Below, one piece after another: positions 42,588 to 51,629 of a DNA stretch of 64,000 nucleotides (position 1 is its first letter; each line of letters opens with the position of its first letter). The stretch comes from Desulfosediminicola ganghwensis. GTDB taxonomy: Bacteria > Desulfobacterota > Desulfobulbia > Desulfobulbales > Desulfocapsaceae. The position numbers and the translations under genes were made by a program. The notes under the pieces are model-generated. The model had not been told where the DNA came from. It searched no databases and was given only the letters and a program-made list of their open reading frames with translations. The DNA is taken from contig NZ_CP050699.1 in the NCBI RefSeq assembly GCF_005116675.2, forward strand, positions 1,139,001-1,203,000, in the 5' to 3' direction.

Positions 42588-43943
42588 ATGCTACGACTGC
42601 TCATTATCTGGCATTTGAAATATTTTGATTTTCATATCCCCCGACTGCATCTGATTAAGCATTATAACATGCCGGTGGCGCCACGGGGATTGATCACGGC
42701 TGAATCAAAGTGTTCGGCAGCTGAACATGGTAAAAGTTTTCTGGGGATACCAAGAGTGTCGGCTCATCGCCTGAATTTTTACGACGCGTGCGTTGAGGAG
42801 TTGGGCAAACAATATGCTGCGGCAAATCTGCCATTGGAGATAACGGAAAAGAAGGCTGCGGAAATTTTTATTGAACTGGCGGAGCGTTATGATGAGGTCG
42901 AAGTCTGGGTGCCGGATCAACCCGGGACTGAAGAGGTTGATTTCCTGCTGGAACTGAAGAACGTCCTACCTGCAAAGGTGGTATTTCACCAGTTACCCTC
43001 AAATACGCTTTTGCAAGCGGATGAATTGCCAATGGAGGTCGGGAAAATCCCGCGGACCTTCAGCGGCTTTCGAAAGAGGGTGGAGAAAAAGGGGTATCAT
43101 CAATATGGCTTTAGCAGGATGCAGGAGGTGTCGGATTTCCTGCCAACCAGGTTTTCTCCTGCAAGACAGCGGGTGAAACAATATATCTTCGAGGACCAGC
43201 ACATAATAAACTATAAATACACCAGAAATGGTCTGGGGCCAGGAGATTATTCAAGTCGCTTTGGGAAATGGCTTGCTGCGGGGACCGTCAGCGCGGCGGA
43301 GATCGGGGCGGCTATTCTGAAGTATGAGAAAGAACGGAAAAAAAACATCTCAACCTACTGGCTACTGTTCGAATTGCTCTGGCGGGACTATTTTCATTTT
43401 CTCCACAAAAAGATTGGCGCGCAGCTTTTTACTCCGCAAGGGATGAAACAGCGGAGGAGCCCGGGGTTAGTCGATTCTATAGCGTGGCGTTTTACCGGCA
43501 GTAATGTGGCGATGCAAATCCCTGCGGCTCACCGAAAAGAGGCAGAGGAGCTGTGGGGCGCTTTTCGTTCCTGGGCCCTGGCCTCAAACGGCATGGAGTT
43601 CATCGATGCCATGATGCTCGAATTGTATGCGACAGGTGAACTGAGTAACCGTGGGCGTCAGTGTGCGGCAAGTTATCTTATCCACGATCTTCATGTCCCC
43701 TGGTGGTGGGGGGCGCAGTGGTTTGAGTATTTACTGACCGACTATGATGTTTCGTCGAACTGGGGAAACTGGGCGTATATTGCTGGTGTGGGAGCAGATT
43801 CCCGGCCGGTTCACCGATTCAACATCACCAATCAGGCCCGGAAATATGATGCGGACCACTTCTACCGTGATTGGGTGAAGGAGCAGAAGTGGTCCGTTCC
43901 CGAGGATGCCCTGCCCGAAGAGTTCCCTGGGGAATTCGTCTGA
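42588..43943 (+). CDS. cryptochrome DASH-type photolyase
   Basis: Blue-light photoreceptor/single-strand CPD photolyase of the DASH clade, 451 residues. The C-terminal FAD-binding domain is diagnostic: GLGPGDYSSRFGKWLAAGTVS, WLLFELLWRDYFHFL, GMEFIDAMMLELYATGELSNRGRQ, and WGNWAYIAGVGADSRPVHRFN. The antenna domain is unusual: after IIWHLKYFDFHI the usual FRNDLRLHDN motif is not recognisable, although KSFLGIPRVSAHRLNFYDACVEEL fits the DASH mid-antenna. The antenna chromophore site may therefore differ. GAGG lies 6 nt before the ATG. It diverges from DUF2256/FeS-BCP with only 77 nt between, a likely shared promoter region. Confidence 0.88.
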   Translation: MLRLLIIWHLKYFDFHIPRLHLIKHYNMPVAPRGLITAESKCSAAEHGKSFLGIPRVSAHRLNFYDACVEELGKQYAAANLPLEITEKKAAEIFIELAERYDEVEVWVPDQPGTEEVDFLLELKNVLPAKVVFHQLPSNTLLQADELPMEVGKIPRTFSGFRKRVEKKGYHQYGFSRMQEVSDFLPTRFSPARQRVKQYIFEDQHIINYKYTRNGLGPGDYSSRFGKWLAAGTVSAAEIGAAILKYEKERKKNISTYWLLFELLWRDYFHFLHKKIGAQLFTPQGMKQRRSPGLVDSIAWRFTGSNVAMQIPAAHRKEAEELWGAFRSWALASNGMEFIDAMMLELYATGELSNRGRQCAASYLIHDLHVPWWWGAQWFEYLLTDYDVSSNWGNWAYIAGVGADSRPVHRFNITNQARKYDADHFYRDWVKEQKWSVPEDALPEEFPGEFV

Positions 43944-43972
43944 GCGAACTACTTTTCGAACAGGGATGGGGG

Positions 43973-44935
43973 TCAGCTTATATAACTTTGTCCGGCGTAG
44001 AGGATAAAGTGTCTCAATGCCAGGACCCCGACCAGGCTTGAACATGCAGCAATTATGACAATGCCTCTGGAGTGCTTGAGCGCTTTGGGTAGAGTCATGG
44101 TGAGAAGCGGGATGCCGAAGCCGATCGCCACCACGCAGATCCAGAAGGTCCTCGCCCAAAAACCGTTACGCAGCGCGCCAACGGCCTCGGCAGCTGCCCC
44201 ACCGGCGAAATAGAGTGCCATAAAAAGCATGAACAGAAACATCACTTCAAGGAAGATAACCACTCCTTCAAAGCTATGTGTTTGTTGCATTTCTCGTTCA
44301 TCAGCTTTCCCCTTGAACATGGCTATTGCCAATAAATTGTTGGCAGCGGCTCCGGCCGACAGTGCTGAAACCAGAAAGAGCGCCGGCAGTATTGCGGTGT
44401 TGAGCATTGGGTAGGCGTTCATTGCCGAGAGCAGAAAGCCGGTGTATGCCGCGACAATGATGGCCATGAGAAAAAGAAATACTTCAAAGGGCCCCCGTAT
44501 CGTTTCGACGATGACGGCTATTTTTCCCAGCAGTGGATAGCGCGGTACAGGGCTGTCCTGCAGTACCAGGATGGCGTAGAGAAATGCCACCGGTGTATAG
44601 ATCAGCAGGGCAATCACACCGAGGGACATTACGGACGACAGGTTGTATTTGACAAGTATAACCCAGAAATTGAGCGGCTTGGTCAGATCCAGCACCAGAC
44701 AGGCGAGGCCAACAGTGATCGTTAGCGGGGCGATAAAGGCAGCAGCTTTCAGCACCGGTGGTTCGCTTATGGTGCCATCCGGTCGCAAATTGCCACTGGT
44801 ACCGTTGTACCATTTGAGACCAATTCCGATAAGCAGGCAACCGGCTGAAAGGCCTGCAAGAAACAGATAGACGGCGATAACCCAGTTCCAGACAACAGGG
44901 TCGTACTGGGCAACACTTCCCCAAACGCTATTCAT
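43973..44935 (-). CDS. NrfD/PsrC-like membrane subunit
   Basis: Integral membrane quinone-interacting subunit of a molybdopterin oxidoreductase, 320 residues with eight to nine hydrophobic helices. The N-terminal WNWVIAVYLFLAGLSAGCLLIG is the NrfD family start, followed by PLTITVGLACLVLDLTKPLNFW with the conserved aspartate. Takes electrons from menaquinol for the reductase. The start overlaps the Fe-S gene by 4 nt, third gene of the operon. Confidence 0.9.
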   Translation of the reverse strand: MNSVWGSVAQYDPVVWNWVIAVYLFLAGLSAGCLLIGIGLKWYNGTSGNLRPDGTISEPPVLKAAAFIAPLTITVGLACLVLDLTKPLNFWVILVKYNLSSVMSLGVIALLIYTPVAFLYAILVLQDSPVPRYPLLGKIAVIVETIRGPFEVFLFLMAIIVAAYTGFLLSAMNAYPMLNTAILPALFLVSALSAGAAANNLLAIAMFKGKADEREMQQTHSFEGVVIFLEVMFLFMLFMALYFAGGAAAEAVGALRNGFWARTFWICVVAIGFGIPLLTMTLPKALKHSRGIVIIAACSSLVGVLALRHFILYAGQSYIS

Positions 44936-45507
44936 AATGAAATCCTCCCCTTTTTCGTCGGTACGACATAAAGCTTCGGCCTGGTGCCGAGGTGGGTCTT
45001 GTTACGGTGGGTAGCGATGGTGTCGAGTACTTTAGCCACCTCGCTTTCGGGGTTGTTGGCGTCACCAAACATCAACGCTCCGGTGGGGCAGATTGACACG
45101 CAGGCGGGCTGTTTGCCTTCTTTCAAACGTGTTTCCTTGCAGAAATTACACTTGTCGGCACCTTTGTGGACCGGATTGATGAAACGAACCTTATATGGGC
45201 AGGCTGCGAGACAATACATACAGCCGACGCAGAGTTTCTGTTTGATGCTCACTATGCCGTCTTCTTTGCCGATATAGGAAGCTCCGGTGGGACATACCGT
45301 CACACATGGTGGGTTTTCGCACTGTTGACAGGATATCCTCGGATATTTGAAATGCAGGTTTGGGGTGGCACCGAAGGGGCCTTCGATATGAACCTGGAGA
45401 CGGGAAACTGTCTCAGGCACCTGATTGACACTCCGGCAGGCAACGCTGCAGGCCTGACAGCCGATGCATCTGTTTTCATCGTGAAGCATTACATAACGCG
45501 TTTTCAT
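44932..45507 (-). CDS. four-cluster Fe-S subunit (PsrB/PhsB-like)
   Basis: Electron-transfer subunit of the reductase, 191 residues. Four ferredoxin motifs: C14-x2-C17-x2-C20-x3-C24 (CIGCQACSVAC), CQQCENPPCVTVCP, CVGCMYCLAACP, and the mixed CNFCK...CVSICP pair. It links the NrfD quinone site to the molybdenum subunit. It follows the catalytic gene by 9 nt and overlaps the NrfD gene. Confidence 0.92.
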   Translation of the reverse strand: MKTRYVMLHDENRCIGCQACSVACRSVNQVPETVSRLQVHIEGPFGATPNLHFKYPRISCQQCENPPCVTVCPTGASYIGKEDGIVSIKQKLCVGCMYCLAACPYKVRFINPVHKGADKCNFCKETRLKEGKQPACVSICPTGALMFGDANNPESEVAKVLDTIATHRNKTHLGTRPKLYVVPTKKGRISL

Positions 45508-45516
45508 TCAACTCTC

Positions 45517-47799
45517 CTATATTTTTTCTATCTTCACACCGCTGGTGTGGAGATTCATACCGCATACCGGTGCTGTGATGTGGGGGAGCAGATTACCGCA
45601 GTGGATACCACGGTCATAAGCCCGTTTCAGTTCTTTGTTTTTGGAGCCGAATCCCATATAGGCGAAAACCGTGTCCGGTCTGATGCCCGGGGTGACAAGG
45701 GCAGATCCCTCCTCGCTGCCGAGATCGTTGTAGATACGAATTTTATCACCAGTAACGATCCCCATTTTCTTTGCGACTACCGGGTGAATCCAGAGGCCGT
45801 TGTCAGACATCATGTTCGAGAGCATTGGTACGTTATGTGTGGCACCATTGGTGTGGATAGCGGTTTTCCCTTGAATAAAATAGAGTTCATCATCTTTCTT
45901 CAAGGTCACCGGGCGATAGCGGATGATGCCCCGGCCGGGTGCCATCTCTTCAACTTTGGGTGAACTGAGCTCTATTTTGCCTGTGGGGGTATTGAATTTG
46001 AGTGACGAGCTGTAGGTGCCATCGTAGTCTGGGGTGCGGGCATTCGGGAAAGCTTTGACAAAGTTCGAAACTTCACTCTTTTCTCTGGTGATTAAAGGTG
46101 CTTTGCCAAATTCAATCCAGCCATCTTGTTTAAGTTTATTGAGCGTTGCTGCATCTCCCTTGAACTGGGCAAGTTGAAAATCGTCGATGTCATTCCAGCT
46201 TTTATAGTATTCTCCCAATCCCATGGCGAGACCGAGTTCACGCCAGATCTGCCAGCCGGGTTTGGTGTCCCCGATGGTTTTAACTACTGGCTGCCTGATT
46301 GAGAACCGAGGAAATTTACCGGATCGGTCGAAGATGTCCTCAGCACGCTCAAGGTAGGTGGACTCGGGTAATATGATATCGGCAAATGCCGCAGTTTCAC
46401 TTATGTACACATCACAGGCAACAACAAGGTCAAGAGCCTTGAGGGCCTCCTCCACCCTGGCACGATCGGTCATCGTCTGCATCGGGTTGGAGCGGGTAAT
46501 AACCCAGGCTTTGAGCTGATACGGGTCGGCAGAAAGCGCGGCGTCCAGGATTGACTGGTAGACCCCGCCTGACGACCAGAGCAGATAATATTGGGTGTCT
46601 GCCTGATCGATGCGCTGGGCTTCAACCTTCGGCACTTTGTCAAAGGGGCCTGCCGGCACCGGCGCGACTTCTTCCCCGGCAAAGGTATTGTATTTAGCAG
46701 GATTACTCGAGAAGTAGAGGCCGCCTTTACGTTCAATGTTGCCAAGCAGCACATTCAGGGCATACAGGGTGCGGCGCAGATCGAACTCTTCGGTGGTAAA
46801 GGTGGTGCGGTGGCCATAATCAATCAGGGCATGGGGGGCGTGGGAGGCAATTTCGCGGGCTATACGCACTATATCGGCCGCTTTGACATCTGAGAGTTCT
46901 TCCGCCCATTCGGGTGTATAATTGGCAACAGCCTCGGAAAATTCCTCAAAGCCATGGACATAGCGATCGACAAACTCTTTGTCGTAAAGGTCTTCCTCTA
47001 TCAGCACCTGGCACATGGCCAGGGCCACACAGATATCGGAACCGGGTCGTATTGGGTGCCACTCGTCTGCTTTGTCGGCCAGAATTGAGAAGCGTGGCTC
47101 GAAAACAATCAGTTTTGCCCCTTTTGCCCGCTGATTTTCCATCATGCCGATTGTCTCAGGCATGTTGATGCCTTCGTAGACGTTGTGGCCAAAATTTATG
47201 ATATAGCGGGAGTTGCCTATATCCCGGCTCAGACTTCCGGCAAACATAGCCCTGCCCGCTACCTGATAAGCGCCTGGACAGGTGGTTGCGTGGGTAAAGG
47301 TATTCGGGGAACCGTACGCTTGTGCCAGATGGAAAAGATGACTCTGGCCAGATCCGGACTTTGTTGAAAATGCAACAGATTCAGGACCATGCTGCAACTT
47401 TATGGCAAGGAGTTTTTCAGCAATGTATGAATATGCTTCTTTCCAACTGATCTCCTCCCATTTTCCTTCTCCCCGTTCTCCAACCCGCCTGATTGGCTTA
47501 ACCAGTCGATCAGGATCATAGAGCAGACTGTGACCGGCACCTCCCCGCGCGCAGACGCTGCCACCAAAAGATTCGGCTAAAGGATTGCCGCCCAGGTAGA
47601 CATTTTTACCGTTGATGATTTCCGCCGTGATGGGACAGCGGGTAGAACACATTTCACACATACTATTTATGTGTTGGGCTACCAGCTCCGGCGTTTCAGC
47701 ATAGAGGCTCGCGAGGGTGCCGGGCACGGCCCCGGACAGAGCACAATAGGCTCCGCCAATGGTAGCACTTTTGAGAAAAGTGCGTCTGGTGATTTCCAT
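45517..47799 (-). CDS. molybdopterin thiosulfate/polysulfide reductase catalytic subunit (PhsA/PsrA-like)
   Basis: Periplasmic catalytic subunit that probably reduces thiosulfate or polysulfide (or sulfur) using quinol electrons. 760 residues. Tat signal TRRTFLKSATIGGAYC; N-terminal 4Fe-4S with C48, C51, C55 and C83 (CEMCSTRC, SVCARGG); the molybdenum ligand is a cysteine, C174 in HATTCPG, as in PhsA/PsrA rather than Ser or Sec. FNTPTGKIELSSP-like and GDKIRIYNDLG mark the C-terminal cap. AAGGAG lies 7 nt before the ATG. First gene of phsA-phsB-phsC-like operon. Tetrathionate, arsenate or other substrates cannot be excluded by motif alone. Confidence 0.88.
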   Translation of the reverse strand: MEITRRTFLKSATIGGAYCALSGAVPGTLASLYAETPELVAQHINSMCEMCSTRCPITAEIINGKNVYLGGNPLAESFGGSVCARGGAGHSLLYDPDRLVKPIRRVGERGEGKWEEISWKEAYSYIAEKLLAIKLQHGPESVAFSTKSGSGQSHLFHLAQAYGSPNTFTHATTCPGAYQVAGRAMFAGSLSRDIGNSRYIINFGHNVYEGINMPETIGMMENQRAKGAKLIVFEPRFSILADKADEWHPIRPGSDICVALAMCQVLIEEDLYDKEFVDRYVHGFEEFSEAVANYTPEWAEELSDVKAADIVRIAREIASHAPHALIDYGHRTTFTTEEFDLRRTLYALNVLLGNIERKGGLYFSSNPAKYNTFAGEEVAPVPAGPFDKVPKVEAQRIDQADTQYYLLWSSGGVYQSILDAALSADPYQLKAWVITRSNPMQTMTDRARVEEALKALDLVVACDVYISETAAFADIILPESTYLERAEDIFDRSGKFPRFSIRQPVVKTIGDTKPGWQIWRELGLAMGLGEYYKSWNDIDDFQLAQFKGDAATLNKLKQDGWIEFGKAPLITREKSEVSNFVKAFPNARTPDYDGTYSSSLKFNTPTGKIELSSPKVEEMAPGRGIIRYRPVTLKKDDELYFIQGKTAIHTNGATHNVPMLSNMMSDNGLWIHPVVAKKMGIVTGDKIRIYNDLGSEEGSALVTPGIRPDTVFAYMGFGSKNKELKRAYDRGIHCGNLLPHITAPVCGMNLHTSGVKIEKI

Positions 47800-48602
47800 T
47801 GATTAGCTCCTTGAATCTTTCTTGGTTAAAACAGTTGGTTGAAGCTGCAGCCTGGTGGAGGGTGGGTGATGTTGCAGTTCTTCGGAATTGCTCAGCTTGT
47901 TTCGTACTTATTTGATGCTACTGCTTTTAAAATCAAGATGTCAAATAGATGGAGCGATTTAACAGTGGCTAATGGGGGCGAAATTGTCGTTTGGTTCAAC
48001 CTCGATGCCTACGAGAGAATTTTTTTCCAGCTGACTGTTTAACTTTTAAATCGCATGGCCAGAATAATTCTAAACAGATGAGGACAGGCTTTTTCACCAG
48101 TATGATGCACTTTCTCATGTCGGCAGGGTGTAGTTGCTATAAGTTTCGTCTTTGGCAGACAGGTTTTGTGCCGACGCAAATAGTGGTCATGTACCTGGCA
48201 TGCCGGAGAGTGTACGGAGGTGTAGAGGGGAAGCAGGGGCAGGTCCGGTGATGGCTGAGTCTGGTGCGATGACCTGCATGGTGAAAAGGGAAAATCGCAG
48301 CCGGTTTTGTAAGGGAAGAGTTAAAAGCGTATTAGGATATTGTTGGTAGTTCTTCAGCCCCTTAAGATAATGGTTTGTATTAATAGCATGTTGGGCGAAA
48401 AGGGCTGTTTTGGTCCAGCCACCGGTATATTTACAATTATATCCTTTATGGTAGGTTGCCGTTCAAGCAGATTGCTCATAATAACATCTTTAAATAACAG
48501 ACTTTTGCGGTTGCATCTATGGCGCTCGTTGTACCAACCGTATGTAGGTTGTGTCTGTGCAATTATAGTGTTTCATTACCACATATCTTTGGGGGGGAAT
48601 AA
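47800..48602. other. intergenic region upstream of pstS
   Basis: A stretch of 803 nt between the reductase operon and pstS. No conserved gene recognised; short open frames lack ribosome sites and family likeness. No clear Pho box identified. Confidence 0.4.
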
Positions 48603-49631
48603 ATGAAAGTTCGTGCACTGCTGCGTCTTACTGTGCTGGGTCTGGCTGTGCTGGTTTCCGGTACAGGGCCTGCGTATGCTGATTTGAATATTAATGGATC
48701 AGGCGCAAGTTTTCCGTATCAGACATATTCATTGTGGTTCATGCTGTTTAACAGGGACCACAAGGGAGTCAATGTAGACTACGTTGCCAAGGGTTCGGGA
48801 AATGGTATTAAAGATTTTCTTGCTCATAAAGTTGATTTTGCTGCCAGTGATGCGGCCATGAAGGACAAGGAAATCGCCCAAATCAAGGAAGGTGTACAGC
48901 TGTTGCCGATGACCGCGGGCCAGGTGGTGGTTGTATATAATATTCCGGGAGTGAAACAGCTGAAACTGTCCCGCGAGGTGTACTCAAAAATTTTTCTGGG
49001 CGAAATTACTAACTGGAACGATCCACTCATAGCTGCAGCCAATCCCGGGCTGGAATTACCCGATCTGGAGGTCACGGCAATTACCCGTGCAGACAGCTCC
49101 GGTACAACCTTTGTTTTTACCAACCACCTCTGTGCTATTTCACCGGCGTTTGCCGCGAATGTGGGGAGTGGCAAAAGAGTACAGTGGCCCGAAGACTTAA
49201 ATATGAAAAAGTCTCCAATCAACGCGGGAGTGGGTGCCACCCTAAACCGTACTCCTGGTTCCATCGGTTATCTTGATTATGGTTTTGCCAAAATCGCCAA
49301 TCTGGATATGGCGATTCTTGAGAACAGGGCAGGCAAGTATGTAATGCCAAGTCTGGCCAGCGGTCAGGCTGCGCTTGCCAATGTTGAACTACCCGAGAAC
49401 ATGATCGCCTGGTTGCCTGACCCGGAAGGCGATACTTCATATCCGATCACCACCTATACCTGGATGATGTTTTATAAGAAATATGATGATCCAGCCAAAG
49501 CAGAGGTGTTGCGGAAGATGATCGAGTTCGGCATAAATGAGGGGCAGAAGATCGCCCCCAAGGTGGGGTATATCCCTTTGCCGGAGAAGGTGGTGGAGCG
49601 GGCGCGGGCGGTGATTGCCAATATTGAGTAA
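48603..49631 (+). CDS. pstS: phosphate ABC transporter substrate-binding protein PstS
   Basis: Periplasmic phosphate receptor, 342 residues. Signal peptide ending YADL; NGSGASFPYQTYSLWF is the N-terminal phosphate-site loop, KIFLGEITNWNDPLI and RADSSGTTFVF the second and third contact loops, TLNRTPGSIGYLDYGFA and YPITTYTWMMFYK near the end. A G-rich ribosome site lies 5 nt before the ATG. No pstC, pstA, pstB or phoU is adjacent, so this is an orphan receptor that may work with a distant Pst system. Confidence 0.93.
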   Translation: MKVRALLRLTVLGLAVLVSGTGPAYADLNINGSGASFPYQTYSLWFMLFNRDHKGVNVDYVAKGSGNGIKDFLAHKVDFAASDAAMKDKEIAQIKEGVQLLPMTAGQVVVVYNIPGVKQLKLSREVYSKIFLGEITNWNDPLIAAANPGLELPDLEVTAITRADSSGTTFVFTNHLCAISPAFAANVGSGKRVQWPEDLNMKKSPINAGVGATLNRTPGSIGYLDYGFAKIANLDMAILENRAGKYVMPSLASGQAALANVELPENMIAWLPDPEGDTSYPITTYTWMMFYKKYDDPAKAEVLRKMIEFGINEGQKIAPKVGYIPLPEKVVERARAVIANIE

Positions 49632-50108
49632 TGTGAATTAAGAGTACCGGCGATGCCTGATTGATGCGATCGATTGTCGTTCATCAGTGTTGATTGTGAT
49701 GAACAGACCATCCCGGTCGCCACCGGCACCAAACACAGCAATACGGTTTCTTGTGTACCATCTCTGACAGAATGCTTTCTGTCCTGATTAGCTGAATACT
49801 GCCATGGCGCTACGAGCAGCCTGAGAACGCGCCTGGTAATAGCCAACCCAATCCCACTCCTTGCAGAGCACTCGAATTTCCCGTCTCCTGTCGGGAAATA
49901 CGAGTGAGCATTTTCTCGAGTTCCTGTGATTCGCCTACCGGAAATCCAAATTTAGAATTCTCGTTCAAAGAATCTCCATGTCCAAAGTGTGACAGGGTAA
50001 GTAGCGGTGATGAATGCATAAAAAATAGGTTTCGCGTGAGCTGGTTTGTGTGAGGGATGTGCTACTAGCGGTATGGTGAAAAACCACGCAGGGTCGGGAA
50101 TGTGTGGG

Positions 50109-50123
50109 TTTGGTAATACCAAT
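50109..50123. promoter_or_regulatory. PdhR/LldR-like operator upstream of gntR, site 1
   Basis: TTTGGTAATACCAAT, one base from the ATTGGT-N3-ACCAAT consensus and near-identical to the site upstream of glcD at 11395. Confidence 0.6.
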
Positions 50124-50251
50124 ATGGTGGTTAACTGCTCGTGACCTTTTCTTTTGGACGTCTTGTCAGTTGCAATCGGTTGTTCTATCGGTAATAATGC
50201 CTCTATCAAAAGGTGTTTTAGATGTGGTTGATTGGTACTTTTATGACCCTA

Positions 50252-50266
50252 AATGGTCGTACCAAT
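50252..50266. promoter_or_regulatory. PdhR/LldR-like operator upstream of gntR, site 2
   Basis: AATGGTCGTACCAAT, one mismatch from the consensus; an extra ATTGGT half-site lies at 50231. Together with site 1 this suggests autoregulation. Confidence 0.5.
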
Positions 50267-50493
50267 ACGGGATTTGGTGGTTCAAGACCCCAGAAATTCA
50301 CACCTGTACGGTGGTTGCTCGGCTTTCATCCGGTTTTTTTCTGACGTGTAATTATCAGAAAAGGTACGGGGAAGTGACACAAATAACTGAATTCTAACAG
50401 GCAATGTCCGAAGAATGCGGCAGGAAATCAACAAGGCTGCATTCGGCTATAAATGATGTTGTTTGAAAATATATTCTAACAGAAGAAGGTATC

Positions 50494-51195
50494 ATGAAGC
50501 TTAAACCCATCAAACCCAAGAGAATATCAGATCAGGTATTCGAGCAGATTCGAGAGCTTATCTATAAAGGTGAGTTTAAACCGGGCCAGCAGATTCTGCC
50601 TGAGCGTGAGCTGGCTGTTTCCATGGCAGTCAGTCGAACTTCAGTGCGCAATGCAATCAATAAGCTCGTCACCATGGGGTTGCTTGAGCATCGTCAGGGG
50701 CAGGGAACTTTCGTCAGTTCCCCGGACAGCCGCAAAGGCAACCCCCTTGCCGCGGTAATGGCCACTGAAGATGCAACGCTGGATGACCTGCTCGAAGTTC
50801 GCCTCGGTCTGGAGGCCAACGCAGCGGTTCTCGCAGCCCAGAGGGCAAGCGATAATGATGTCCTCGCTATGGAGAGGGCTCTGGAGGAAATGACTGAATC
50901 CCTTGATTCCAAAGACCGGATCAGTACCGAATCCGATGCCGCATTTCATATGGCCGTGGCCTTTGCCAGCAAGAATCCGGTACTCATCCACCTGATGAGA
51001 AATTTCTATGATTTCCTGTTTATCGGCATCAAGAAGAATCTCGCTCATATGTATCAGGATGTCGATACCTTGCATGATGTGCTTGAACATCACAAGGAAG
51101 TCATTTCTGCTATCCGGGCTCATGAACCGGAAAAAGCCGGGGAAGCCATGCGTGAACACATGCAATACGTGAAAAAATATTTTCGCTCCCGCTGA
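50494..51195 (+). CDS. FadR-subfamily GntR regulator
   Basis: Transcription regulator of 233 residues. Winged helix at 1-75: ISDQVFEQIRELIYKGEFKPGQQILPERELAVSMAVSRTSVRNAI, with the recognition helix in VSRTSVRNAINKLV. C-terminal FCD domain (about 95-225) with EVRLGLEANAAVLAAQRAS, DAAFHMAVA and HKEVISAI: the aspartate and histidine placement is that of metal/ligand-binding FCD proteins such as LldR and PdhR. AGAAGG lies 6-7 nt before the ATG. It precedes a TRAP operon; matching operators upstream of itself and glcD suggest a lactate or pyruvate response (inference). Confidence 0.9.
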   Translation: MKLKPIKPKRISDQVFEQIRELIYKGEFKPGQQILPERELAVSMAVSRTSVRNAINKLVTMGLLEHRQGQGTFVSSPDSRKGNPLAAVMATEDATLDDLLEVRLGLEANAAVLAAQRASDNDVLAMERALEEMTESLDSKDRISTESDAAFHMAVAFASKNPVLIHLMRNFYDFLFIGIKKNLAHMYQDVDTLHDVLEHHKEVISAIRAHEPEKAGEAMREHMQYVKKYFRSR

Positions 51196-51214
51196 AAACC
51201 TCTCCTTCCATGTT

Positions 51215-51247
51215 GCAGCCTGAGATTTGTCTGACAACTCAGGCTGC
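51215..51247 (+). terminator. stem-loop after gntR
   Basis: GCAGCCTGAG pairs perfectly with CTCAGGCTGC; no strong U-run follows. Confidence 0.6.
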
Positions 51248-51285
51248 AGCTTAAGAAAATTTCCCTCAAGCCTGCAAAGCTTAAT

Positions 51286-51308
51286 ATAATTAGGCCAAAT
51301 CCAATTAT
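51286..51308. promoter_or_regulatory. imperfect AATT(A)GG...CCAATT repeat upstream of dctP
   Basis: ATAATTAGG and CCAATTAT flank six bases; the arms match except for one bulged A. It resembles an extended GntR operator with wider spacing. A weak candidate for GntR control of the TRAP genes. Confidence 0.35.
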
Positions 51309-51629
51309 GTCCTGAATTGTGAGGGTGTTTTGCCTCGAAAAAATTACTTTCCTTATGTAAACCGCGTTTCTGTACTTGCGAAACCGGTTTGAAGTGTATT
51401 AGATATGTGCCGGGAAAAGCACTAATCCGTGTGCGCAGAGGCGCACTGGCTCGTCGGAATTTCTTGTTAGTTTTGGCGAATATTGTCTCAAAATCATGCG
51501 TGTCAGCTTTTGTCTTCAAAAGTTGCAGCGAAACCTGCTGTACATGGTTTGGTTCAATGTTCGTGGGAAATTCGGGATAGGATTAGGCTAGGAGGGACAG
51601 ATACGTCGTAATACAGCACAGGAGAGAAG

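Larger units (their letters stand above)
49632..50493. other. intergenic region upstream of gntR
   Basis: A stretch of 862 nt. Carries two GntR-type operators. Minus-strand frames near 49810-50209 include a tail like a C-terminal membrane segment (AFITATYPVTLWTWRFFERE) and, in other frames, ELEKMLTRI and YYQARSQAARSAMAVF, which suggest a decayed gene, but I cannot name it. Confidence 0.4.
51196..51629. other. intergenic region upstream of the second dctP
   Basis: A stretch of 434 nt with the stem-loop at 51215-51247, the operator-like repeat at 51286-51308, AAACCGCGTTT and AAACCGGTTT words near 51360-51390, and a GTGCGC/GCGCAC hairpin at 51431-51446. Presumably the promoter of the TRAP operon. 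Confidence 0.45.

Noticed and set aside
45166-45963. 265-codon open frame opposite the Fe-S and molybdopterin genes
   Set aside because: Crosses the junction of two well-supported minus-strand genes; no motif.
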